Shown here piece after piece: positions 1 to 5,096 of a stretch of 6,850 bases of DNA. The notes beneath the pieces were generated by a model, which saw only the letters and a list, made by a program, of their open reading frames with translations, was not told the DNA's origin and ran no database searches. How positions within the stretch are numbered: the first letter of the stretch is position 1; each line of letters starts with the position of its first letter. Made by a program: the position numbers and the translations under genes. Source of the DNA: Rickettsiales bacterium. GTDB taxonomy: Bacteria > Pseudomonadota > Alphaproteobacteria > Rickettsiales > UBA1997. Location of the stretch: positions 1-6,850 of the forward strand of contig CANEUR010000053.1 of assembly GCA_947441875.1 (NCBI GenBank). Reading direction: 5' to 3'.

Positions 1-716
1 AAGAAATTCGCTCTTTAACTATTTCTTTTATCAAAATGAAAGAGCGAATTACTAGACAAATTAATCAGCGAACTTTTATGCTTTCTTCGGTTTCGCACGA
101 TTTACGCACTCCGCTCACTCGAATGAAATTGCAACTGGCCCTAATGTTGGAAAGCGAAGAAACCAAAAATTTAAATACCGATATTTTAGATATGGAAAAT
201 CTCATCACTGAATATTTAGATTTTGCCAAAGGAAACGATAAAGAAAAGAGTGTCAACACTAATATTGTTAATTTCTTACATAATAATTGCTTGGTTTATT
301 ATCAAAAAATGCAAAAAAATATTGGTTTTAATTGTCAAATTCCTAAAAATTTTAATGCTCTAATTAAGCCATTTGCTTTAAGTAGAGCTTTAAAAAATCT
401 AATAGATAATGCCTTTCATTATGCAACAGAAGTTTATTTTAATGCTCTTTATGAATCTAAAAATATTATTATTACTATCGAAGATAATGGTCCTGGTATT
501 CCAAAAATTGAAAGAGAAAATGTCTTTAAACCATTCATTCGGCTTAATCAGGCACGAAATCTTGATAATTCGTCGGTGAAGATTGGTTCTGGACTCGGTT
601 TGGCAATTACCAAAGATGCTATAAATTCACACGGTGGAGAAATATTACTTGATGAATCGGTAAAATTGGGGGGTTTAAAAGTTATTATTATTTTACCTTG
701 CCTATTTTTAGCTTAA
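1..716 (+). CDS. Sensor histidine kinase, EnvZ-like, C-terminal part (5' end outside window)
   Basis: This is the cytoplasmic part of a membrane-bound two-component sensor kinase, which autophosphorylates on His and passes the phosphate to a response regulator. The frame is open from base 3, and the residues before the Met at 36 (EIRSLTISFIK) read as the end of a HAMP linker, so that Met is internal and the gene starts upstream of the window. The H-box SHDLRTPL has its phospho-accepting His at 96-98. The N-box (NLIDNA, 396-413), G1 box (DNGPG, 483-497), F-box (VFKPF) and G2 box (GSGLGLA, 585-605) are all intact, so the kinase should be active. The missing part should hold the transmembrane segments and periplasmic sensor. 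An OmpR-like regulator gene would be expected upstream. The C-terminus ends in an unusual PCLFLA tail whose codons lie in a hairpin (698-746). The EnvZ-type H-box is clear; the signal sensed is unknown. Confidence 0.93.
   Translation, partial: EIRSLTISFIKMKERITRQINQRTFMLSSVSHDLRTPLTRMKLQLALMLESEETKNLNTDILDMENLITEYLDFAKGNDKEKSVNTNIVNFLHNNCLVYYQKMQKNIGFNCQIPKNFNALIKPFALSRALKNLIDNAFHYATEVYFNALYESKNIIITIEDNGPGIPKIERENVFKPFIRLNQARNLDNSSVKIGSGLGLAITKDAINSHGGEILLDESVKLGGLKVIIILPCLFLA
5..50. repeat. 12-bp perfect inverted repeat inside the kinase gene
   Basis: AATTCGCTCTTT at 5-16 is exactly complementary in inverted order to AAAGAGCGAATT at 39-50, with a 22-base loop. It lies in the HAMP-to-H-box coding region, so both arms are translated. 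The stem is richer in G/C than its surroundings. It may be chance, an mRNA hairpin, or a trace of a templated quasi-palindrome mutation. No function is evident. Confidence 0.5.
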
Positions 717-746
717 TATGTTTAATATGAGACTAAAAATAGGCAA
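698..746. repeat. 14-bp perfect hairpin overlapping the end of the kinase gene
   Basis: TTGCCTATTTTTAG at 698-711 pairs perfectly with CTAAAAATAGGCAA at 733-746 around a 21-base loop. The left arm encodes the last residues of the kinase and the stop codon TAA (714-716) falls in the loop. The 3' arm is followed by AATTTC rather than a run of T, so this is not a canonical intrinsic terminator on the plus strand. It could protect the 3' end of the mRNA or weakly terminate transcription. Confidence 0.6.
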
Positions 747-828
747 AATTTCTTACGTGAAAACATGGCAAAAAATTAAAACTATTTTGTTATTTGATTA
801 TTTAAAGATGGTAATTGGTATTGCTTGA
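727..828 (+). other. 33-codon open frame spanning repeat copy 1, probably not a gene
   Basis: An ATG at 727 opens a 33-codon frame ending in TGA at 826-828. Its second half is the translation of the dispersed repeat (KTILLFDYLKM and following residues), and its start lies in the hairpin behind the kinase gene. There is no ribosome binding site. The frame through repeat copy 3 gives nearly the same residues (KTILLFDYLKMG) but has no ATG upstream. I read this as a repeat-encoded frame without evidence of being a gene; a small conserved peptide is not excluded. Confidence 0.2.
777..822 (+). repeat. Dispersed repeat, copy 1
   Basis: Bases 777-822 match 2049-2094 with two mismatches in 46 positions; the first 35 bases are identical. 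The 29-base core (793-821) also matches, in reverse orientation, 1935-1963 with two mismatches. This copy lies in the gap between the kinase gene and nrdB, and its GGTAT end faces nrdB. The pattern fits a small non-autonomous repeat family; no coding capacity for mobility is nearby. Confidence 0.85.
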
Positions 829-859
829 TAAAAAATAAGTAAAAAAAGATCAAAAATCA

Positions 860-892
860 TTTACTTTAAAAAAAATCATTTTACTATATAGT
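860..892 (+). promoter_or_regulatory. Possible nrdB promoter with a 10-bp palindrome
   Basis: The only promoter-like stretch in front of nrdB contains TTTACT (860-865) as a weak -35 and TACTAT (882-887) as a -10 after a 16-base spacer; TATATA (885-890) is an alternative -10. Overlapping the -10 is the perfect palindrome ACTATATAGT (883-892), a plausible operator. It resembles the NrdR box in general form, but the space between its C and G is 6 bases rather than 8, so I do not call it one. Transcription would start about 40 bases before the nrdB ATG. In such AT-rich DNA, matches of this quality are common. Confidence 0.3.
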
Positions 893-934
893 GTATTATT
901 TTTCTAAATTTTCTCAATATATTGTAATAATTTT

Positions 935-1930
935 ATGTCTCTACTAGATTCAAAGCCAATTTATAAACCATTTAACTATCCTTGGGCTTATGATGCTTGG
1001 TTAAAACAGCAACAAATTCATTGGCTACCAGAAGAGGTTCCTCTAGCTGATGATGTGAGAGATTGGAAGCATAATTTAACAGTGGGTGAAAAAAACTTAC
1101 TTACTCAAATTTTTCGTTTTTTTACCCAAGCCGATATTGAGGTAAATAATTGTTATATGAAGCACTATAGCAAGGTTTTTAAGCCTACCGAGGTGCAGAT
1201 GATGTTGGCATCTTTTTCTAATATGGAAACGGTTCATATTGTTGCCTATTCTCATTTGCTTGATACTATCGGTATGCCAGAAACCGAATATCAAGCTTTT
1301 ATGAAATATAAAGAAATGAAAGATAAATACGATTACATGCATAAGTTTAATACTGATAGCAAAAAAAATATCGCCATTACTTTGGCGGTTTTTGGTGGTT
1401 TTACCGAAGGTCTACAGTTGTTTGCTTCTTTTGCTATCTTGTTAAATTTTCAACGATTTGGTAAAATGAAAGGAATGGGGCAAATAGTGGCTTGGTCGGT
1501 AAGAGACGAATCTTTACATACCAGCTCTATCATTAAGCTTTTTCGCACTTTTGTTCAAGAAAATCCCGAAGTTTGGAACGAAGAACTTAAAGGGCATCTT
1601 TACGAAGCTTGTGCTACTATTGTGCATTTTGAAGATGCTTTTATTGATTTAGCTTTTGAGATGGGTAATGTAGAAGGTTTAACTGCTCGAGAAGTAAAAA
1701 GATACATTCGTTACATTGCCGATCGTAGGTTAAATCAGCTCGGCCTAAAGGATATTTATATGATCGATGATAATCCGCTACCTTGGCTTGATGAAATTTT
1801 AAACGGAGTTGAGTATACTAATTTTTTTGAAAATAGAGTAACTGAATATAGTAAAGCTTCAACCACTGGCACTTGGGAAGATGTTTTTATAGAGATAGAT
1901 GTTGATAGAAAAAAAATGCTTGAAATATGA
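935..1930 (+). CDS. nrdB: Ribonucleoside-diphosphate reductase class Ia, beta (R2) subunit
   Basis: This protein is the small subunit of aerobic ribonucleotide reductase. It holds a di-iron centre and tyrosyl radical that drive reduction of ribonucleotides to deoxyribonucleotides by the NrdA subunit in the cytoplasm. All ligands are present at the expected spacing: Asp67, Glu98, His101, Glu158, Glu192 and His195, with radical Tyr105 four residues after His101 as in E. coli R2. The 331-residue length is normal for the shorter alphaproteobacterial type, and WLPEEVPLADDVRDWK near the N-terminus is typical of that group. The usual region around TTGTWEDVF is followed by a short charged tail ending KKMLEI. 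The ATG at 935 gives the family's normal N-terminus, but no Shine-Dalgarno motif precedes it. nrdA is not in the window. The TGA stop lies within a 13-bp hairpin arm, and the gene is flanked by inverted repeat copies. Confidence 0.97.
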   Translation: MSLLDSKPIYKPFNYPWAYDAWLKQQQIHWLPEEVPLADDVRDWKHNLTVGEKNLLTQIFRFFTQADIEVNNCYMKHYSKVFKPTEVQMMLASFSNMETVHIVAYSHLLDTIGMPETEYQAFMKYKEMKDKYDYMHKFNTDSKKNIAITLAVFGGFTEGLQLFASFAILLNFQRFGKMKGMGQIVAWSVRDESLHTSSIIKLFRTFVQENPEVWNEELKGHLYEACATIVHFEDAFIDLAFEMGNVEGLTAREVKRYIRYIADRRLNQLGLKDIYMIDDNPLPWLDEILNGVEYTNFFENRVTEYSKASTTGTWEDVFIEIDVDRKKMLEI

Positions 1931-1977
1931 AGTTATACCAATTCCCATTTTTAAATAATCAAAGTAACTTCATATTT
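1923..1977. repeat. 13-bp perfect hairpin over the nrdB stop codon, with repeat copy 2 as its loop
   Basis: AAATATGAAGTTA at 1923-1935 pairs perfectly with TAACTTCATATTT at 1965-1977. The left arm contains the end of the last nrdB sense codons and the TGA stop (1928-1930). The loop, 1936-1964, is almost exactly the 29-base core of repeat copy 2. The right arm is followed by ATTAATTTTAATTTTT, T-rich but not a clean T-run. It may end or stabilise the nrdB transcript. The other two repeat copies lack such arms. Confidence 0.65.
1935..1963 (-). repeat. Dispersed repeat, copy 2 (inverted)
   Basis: The reverse complement of these 29 bases matches copy 1 (793-821) and copy 3 (2065-2093), with two mismatches to each. 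The similarity extends only a few more bases (GTTA) beyond the core before the sequence switches to the inverted copy of the nrdB end. The ATACC end faces nrdB, so copies 1 and 2 flank nrdB as an inverted pair. Confidence 0.85.
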
Positions 1978-1990
1978 ATTAATTTTAATT

Positions 1991-2042
1991 TTTAGTTTAA
2001 AACCTTGATTTATCTAGATGCACTAACGGTTTTAAAGCTAAA
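1991..2042. terminator. Inner stem-loop, possible weak bidirectional terminator
   Basis: TTTAGTTTAAAACC (1991-2004) pairs with GGTTTTAAAGCTAAA (2028-2042) with one bulged G, leaving a 23-base loop. It is the only compact stem in the gap between the convergent nrdB and thiD genes. The stem is A/T-rich and is followed by TTTAAC on the plus strand and by A-rich sequence on the minus strand, so classical intrinsic termination is doubtful. Confidence 0.3.
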
Positions 2043-2048
2043 TTTAAC

Positions 2049-2094
2049 TAAAACTATTTTGTTATTTGATTATTTAAAGATGGGAATTGTTATT
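2049..2094 (+). repeat. Dispersed repeat, copy 3
   Basis: This is a second same-orientation copy of the 46-base unit at 777-822, with 35 identical bases (2049-2083) and mismatches at 2084 and 2090. Its tip runs into the 3' end of thiD: the thiD stop codon is read from 2093-2095 on the minus strand, so the repeat overlaps it. Confidence 0.85.
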
Positions 2095-2893
2095 ACAACC
2101 AATGTTGCAAAACTAAACTGCCTTTGCCAACATTTAAAAAATTATCTACCGCTTCATAAACATAATTATTAGCTTTTTTAACAGCCCAAAGTTCTTTTTG
2201 GGGCTTTTTGGCTAAATAACAGGTAATGGCAGTGGCTAAAGCGCAACCTGTGCCATGAATTTTTTTAGCATTTACTCGTTTGTTAGAAATGATATGAAAT
2301 TTATGTTCGTTATCTAAAAAAATATTATGGATTTTACCATCGGTAAAATTTAAATGGCCACCTTTAATAAGCACTGTTTTACAACCTAAATTGGTTTTGA
2401 TTTCAGAGGCTGCTTCTCGCATATCGCTAATATTTTTGATGTTAATACCGCTTAAAACCTGAGCTTCATCGATATTTGGAGTTACCATAAAACATTTACT
2501 TACCAATTTTAACTTTAAATCATTTATTGCCGATGTATCAAATAATAAATCGCCAGAGGTGGCAACCATCACAGGATCGAGTATGACAGGCACTTTTTTG
2601 AATTTTTTTAATAAAGCTTTATGAACACAATCGATAATTTCTTGATTGCCAAGCATACCAATTTTTATGGCATCAAAATTAATATCATCAAGCAAAACTT
2701 TTATTTGTTCAGATAAAAAAGCCACAGGTGTATAACTAATATTATAAACTTTTTGAGTATTTTGATTGGTAAGGCAGGTAAGGGCAGTGGAGCAATATGT
2801 TTGTAGTGCAGTTGCGGTTTTAATATCGGCTTGAATACCAGCGCCACCCCCAGAATCGGAGCCAGCAATAATTAAAATTTTTTTGACAGACAT
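2093..2893 (-). CDS. thiD: Hydroxymethylpyrimidine/phosphomethylpyrimidine kinase
   Basis: ThiD phosphorylates 4-amino-5-hydroxymethyl-2-methylpyrimidine (HMP) and then HMP phosphate to give the pyrophosphate that ThiE joins to the thiazole moiety of thiamine. The 266-residue length fits the family. Visible ribokinase-fold motifs are IAGSDSGGGAGIQADIKT near the N-terminus (substrate site), DPVM (106-109), TPN (138-140), IKGGH (176-180) and the anion-hole GTGC (214-217) with Cys217, the residue typical of ThiD. It is the last gene of the minus-strand cluster, with its ATG 4 bases after the dapB stop, so it is probably cotranscribed. No other thi gene is in the window, so whether it serves de novo synthesis or salvage of HMP cannot be told. 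The start has no Shine-Dalgarno motif. Its TAA stop lies at the end of repeat copy 3, so the extreme C-terminus (QHWL) may have been altered by the repeat. Confidence 0.95.
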   Translation of the reverse strand: MSVKKILIIAGSDSGGGAGIQADIKTATALQTYCSTALTCLTNQNTQKVYNISYTPVAFLSEQIKVLLDDINFDAIKIGMLGNQEIIDCVHKALLKKFKKVPVILDPVMVATSGDLLFDTSAINDLKLKLVSKCFMVTPNIDEAQVLSGINIKNISDMREAASEIKTNLGCKTVLIKGGHLNFTDGKIHNIFLDNEHKFHIISNKRVNAKKIHGTGCALATAITCYLAKKPQKELWAVKKANNYVYEAVDNFLNVGKGSLVLQHWL

Positions 2894-2897
2894 ATAT

Positions 2898-3701
2898 TTA
2901 TTTGCTAAAGCTTAATACATCTCTCATTGAAAAAAAGCCAGATTTTTTATTACTTGCCCAAATTGCAGCCCTAATTGCACCAGAAGCAAAAATATCTCTT
3001 GTAGAAGCTTTGTGAGAAAGCTCAATTCTTTCGCCTTCGCCAGCAAAAATTACGGTATGATCACCAACTACATCGCCTCCACGTAAGGTAGCAAAGCCTA
3101 TTTCCCCCTTTTTTCTTGGTTTGCTTGAGTCAAAACGAACCATATTAGCAACTTCTTCTAGAATTGCATCTCTTCCATAAGCAATTGCCTTACCCAATGC
3201 TAAAGCTGTGCCAGAAGGGGAATCGACTTTTTTATTATGATGCATTTCTAAAATTTCAGCATCAAAATCTTCTCTTAAAATTTTAGAGGTAAGTTCAACT
3301 AAATTTAACAATAAATTTACTCCTAACGACATATTTGCCGACCAAATAATTGGGGTAGATTGAGCATAGTTAACTAATTGAGATTTTTCTGACTCACTAA
3401 AACCAGTAGTGCCGCAAATAAAAATTTTGCGATGTTGCGAACATGTTTTTGCCAATTGCAAACTAAGTTCTGGAGTAGAAAAATCGATAATTGCCTCGCA
3501 GTGTTGTGTAAAATCATGGATATTATCGGTGATGTTATGGCCAGATTTTTCATAGCCTAGAAATATTCCTAAATCTTGATGACAAAAATTATTGTCTTTT
3601 CTTACCAAGCCAGAAAAAAGCTCGGCTATGTTATGTTGATGAACCATTTTAGCAATAGTTAAGCCCATTTTGCCAGTAATTGCCGAAACGCCTATTTTCA
3701 T
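2898..3701 (-). CDS. dapB: 4-hydroxy-tetrahydrodipicolinate reductase
   Basis: DapB reduces 4-hydroxy-tetrahydrodipicolinate with NAD(P)H in the diaminopimelate/lysine pathway, supplying meso-DAP for peptidoglycan and lysine. The 267 residues are standard. The N-terminal Rossmann motif is ITGKMG (8-13), followed by IDFSTP (72-77) and GTTGF (97-101) of the nucleotide domain. The substrate domain has EMHHNKKVDSPSGTAL (152-167), with His154 and Lys158 corresponding to the catalytic His159 and Lys163 of E. coli. RGGDVVGDHTV and ERIELSHKA complete the family signature. It lies 8 bases after the mlaC stop and 4 before the thiD start, inside the probable operon. The ATG gives the correct N-terminus directly at the nucleotide-binding strand; no Shine-Dalgarno motif precedes it. 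Presence of dapB suggests that the cell still makes DAP-type peptidoglycan, but other dap genes are not visible here. Confidence 0.97.
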   Translation of the reverse strand: MKIGVSAITGKMGLTIAKMVHQHNIAELFSGLVRKDNNFCHQDLGIFLGYEKSGHNITDNIHDFTQHCEAIIDFSTPELSLQLAKTCSQHRKIFICGTTGFSESEKSQLVNYAQSTPIIWSANMSLGVNLLLNLVELTSKILREDFDAEILEMHHNKKVDSPSGTALALGKAIAYGRDAILEEVANMVRFDSSKPRKKGEIGFATLRGGDVVGDHTVIFAGEGERIELSHKASTRDIFASGAIRAAIWASNKKSGFFSMRDVLSFSK

Positions 3702-3709
3702 ATCGTAGG

Positions 3710-4312
3710 TTAATTAGTATTAATTTTAGAATTTAAATCGAGTAAAAACTGCTCTATACCAGCATTTTTGATGGCAGAATCAAATTCGGATCTTTGGGTT
3801 TCAAGAAGGCTAATGCCTTCAGCAATAAAATCGACAATTACTAATTTATTATTTTGTTCTTTCACTCGAAAATCGAGATTAATAGGGTTAGGATTATCTT
3901 TAGGATAAAATTGAGCCTTAACCAGGAAAAAACTACTTTGCTTACTAATGTTGTTTACTGTAAAATTTTTACCATTATAATTATTGAATTTTGGAGCGTA
4001 GGTGTTTATCATAAATTTGCGATATAAAGAAAAAAATTGTTCTTTTTGTGCATCGGTGGTATTTTTATAGTGAGAACCTAAAACAAATTTAGCAATCCAG
4101 TTGGCATCGATGTTTTGATCGATTAAGTTAATAATTTGCTGTTTTTTTTGACTATCTTTGCCTTTTTTATCATTAGCAATAGAAATAATTTTATCACCAA
4201 AATCTTGTATAAAGTTTTGTACTGCAATATTTTTATTAGCAATATTTTGAGCGGTAGCTTTGTTGGCAAAAATAATGATGGTTATTAAAAATATTTTAAA
4301 AAATAGCTTCAT
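3710..4312 (-). CDS. mlaC: MlaC-type periplasmic phospholipid-binding protein
   Basis: MlaC carries phospholipids across the periplasm between the outer-membrane MlaA complex and the inner-membrane MlaFEDB ABC transporter, maintaining outer-membrane lipid asymmetry. The 200-residue protein starts with a signal peptide: a basic N-terminus, a hydrophobic stretch to about residue 16, and probable cleavage near ATA-Q (residues 19-22). The family signature is DFIAEGISLLETQRSEF (161-177), matching the usual D-x-x-x-EG-x-S-x-x-x-TQRSEF. Upstream are the typical NWIAKFVLGSHYK (71-83) and FFSLYRKFMINTYA (93-106) segments, which align with W-x-x-FVLG-x-Y-W and the Y-x-x-F motif of Tol-Ttg2D/MlaC proteins. 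The start is 2 bases after the mlaA stop, so the two are surely cotranscribed and likely coupled. mlaF, mlaE and mlaD are not in the window. Confidence 0.92.
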   Translation of the reverse strand: MKLFFKIFLITIIIFANKATAQNIANKNIAVQNFIQDFGDKIISIANDKKGKDSQKKQQIINLIDQNIDANWIAKFVLGSHYKNTTDAQKEQFFSLYRKFMINTYAPKFNNYNGKNFTVNNISKQSSFFLVKAQFYPKDNPNPINLDFRVKEQNNKLVIVDFIAEGISLLETQRSEFDSAIKNAGIEQFLLDLNSKINTN

Positions 4313-4314
4313 AT

Positions 4315-5094
4315 TTAGTTATTAATTTGATTTTTTCTTCTTTGTAAATAAGCCGCACGAAAGACGGCATAAGAATCAAAAGAATTTTTTCTAATTTCTT
4401 TGATAATGTCAAGCAATTCTTCTCGATTACTGATTAAATTTGTTGAGCCCATAGTAATTCGAGTAGGATTAGATAAAGAAGTGGTGTTGAAAATATCAAA
4501 AGCTAGGGGGTTTATTAATCTTTCTGTGGCGGAGCTAATAAAATCGATGCCTGTACTTGAGCCTAAAAAAGGTAAAACCAAATAAGGAGAAGATTTTAAG
4601 CCATAATGAGCCAAGGTTTGCCCTAAGTCTTCTTTTTGATAGTTGATATTTTTTTTTTTAGCAATATCAAATAATCCTAAGCAACCTAAAGTTGAATTAA
4701 TAAAAAAACTAGAAAAAGTTGCCAAAGAATTATCTATTTTTCCTTGAGCCAATGAATTAAAGGCTGAAATCGGAGAATATAGATTGGTAAAAAAATTATT
4801 TACAGAGGTTCGGGCTGGTTTTGGCACAGAAAAACTATAAGCTTGAGCTATTTTTTCGAAAAAATATATATCGATTTTTTCATTAAAAATATAAATTTTA
4901 CGATTATATTTTTCGTAAGGATCGTAAATATTTGGCTTGCTAGATTCAAAAGACAAACTAGATAAATATTCTTCTTCATTAAGATTAGAAGCAAAAAAAT
5001 GTTGTAATAAAACTAGAAAAATAAAAAAAAAATTTAGCAAAAATAATAAAGTAGAGCTTTGTAAATGTGTAAAAAAGCTAAATTTGTTATTCAT
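4315..5094 (-). CDS. mlaA: MlaA/VacJ family outer-membrane phospholipid-removal protein
   Basis: MlaA sits in the outer membrane, usually with porins, and removes misplaced phospholipids from the outer leaflet, handing them to MlaC. In this 259-residue protein the family core is clear: YDPYEKYNRKIYIFNEKID (57-75), VPKPARTSVNNFFTNL (90-105), FFINSTLGCLGLFDIA (130-145), EDLGQTLAHYGLKSSPYLVLPFLG (155-178) and a C-terminal FDSYAVFRAAYLQRR. Residues 15-34 form a long hydrophobic signal segment. There is no Cys in the first 100 residues (the first is Cys138), so no lipobox; unlike E. coli MlaA it cannot be a lipoprotein if this start is right. A run of 11 A (complement of 4649-4659) encodes the KKKN stretch and is a possible slippage site. 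It is followed by mlaC after 2 bases and preceded by the TPR-like gene with a 2-base gap. Confidence 0.93.
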   Translation of the reverse strand: MNNKFSFFTHLQSSTLLFLLNFFFIFLVLLQHFFASNLNEEEYLSSLSFESSKPNIYDPYEKYNRKIYIFNEKIDIYFFEKIAQAYSFSVPKPARTSVNNFFTNLYSPISAFNSLAQGKIDNSLATFSSFFINSTLGCLGLFDIAKKKNINYQKEDLGQTLAHYGLKSSPYLVLPFLGSSTGIDFISSATERLINPLAFDIFNTTSLSNPTRITMGSTNLISNREELLDIIKEIRKNSFDSYAVFRAAYLQRRKNQINN

Positions 5095-5096
5095 TA

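Larger units (their letters stand above)
1935..2093. repeat. Imperfect palindromic element filling the nrdB-thiD gap
   Basis: The outer arms 1935-1963 and 2065-2093 are complementary at 27 of 29 positions. Inside them a second inverted repeat pairs 1991-2004 with 2028-2042 (one bulged base), and near the centre is the 8-bp palindrome ATCTAGAT (2012-2019). The whole 159-base stretch is therefore nearly symmetrical and could fold into one long structure. It has the form of a small palindromic or MITE-like element, with no transposase gene. Lying between two convergent genes, it may also act as a bidirectional terminator, although it lacks a distinct T-run. No target-site duplication is obvious. 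Confidence 0.6.

Noticed and set aside
65..259. Minus-strand open frame inside the kinase gene
   Set aside because: Antisense shadow of a well-supported kinase coding region with no recognisable product.
36..716. Taking the ATG at 36 as the kinase start
   Set aside because: The frame is open to the left edge and encodes HAMP-like residues, so the ATG is internal.
881..896. A standard NrdR box upstream of nrdB
   Set aside because: The C-to-G spacing is two bases short of the known consensus and no second tandem box is seen, so only a palindrome is reported.
1097..1342. Minus-strand open frame inside nrdB
   Set aside because: Antisense to the most conserved part of nrdB; its residues resemble no family.
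1935..2093. Complete insertion sequence
   Set aside because: There is no transposase frame or clear target duplication; the element is too short to be autonomous.
4400..4585. Plus-strand open frame opposite mlaA
   Set aside because: Shadow of mlaA with no independent support.
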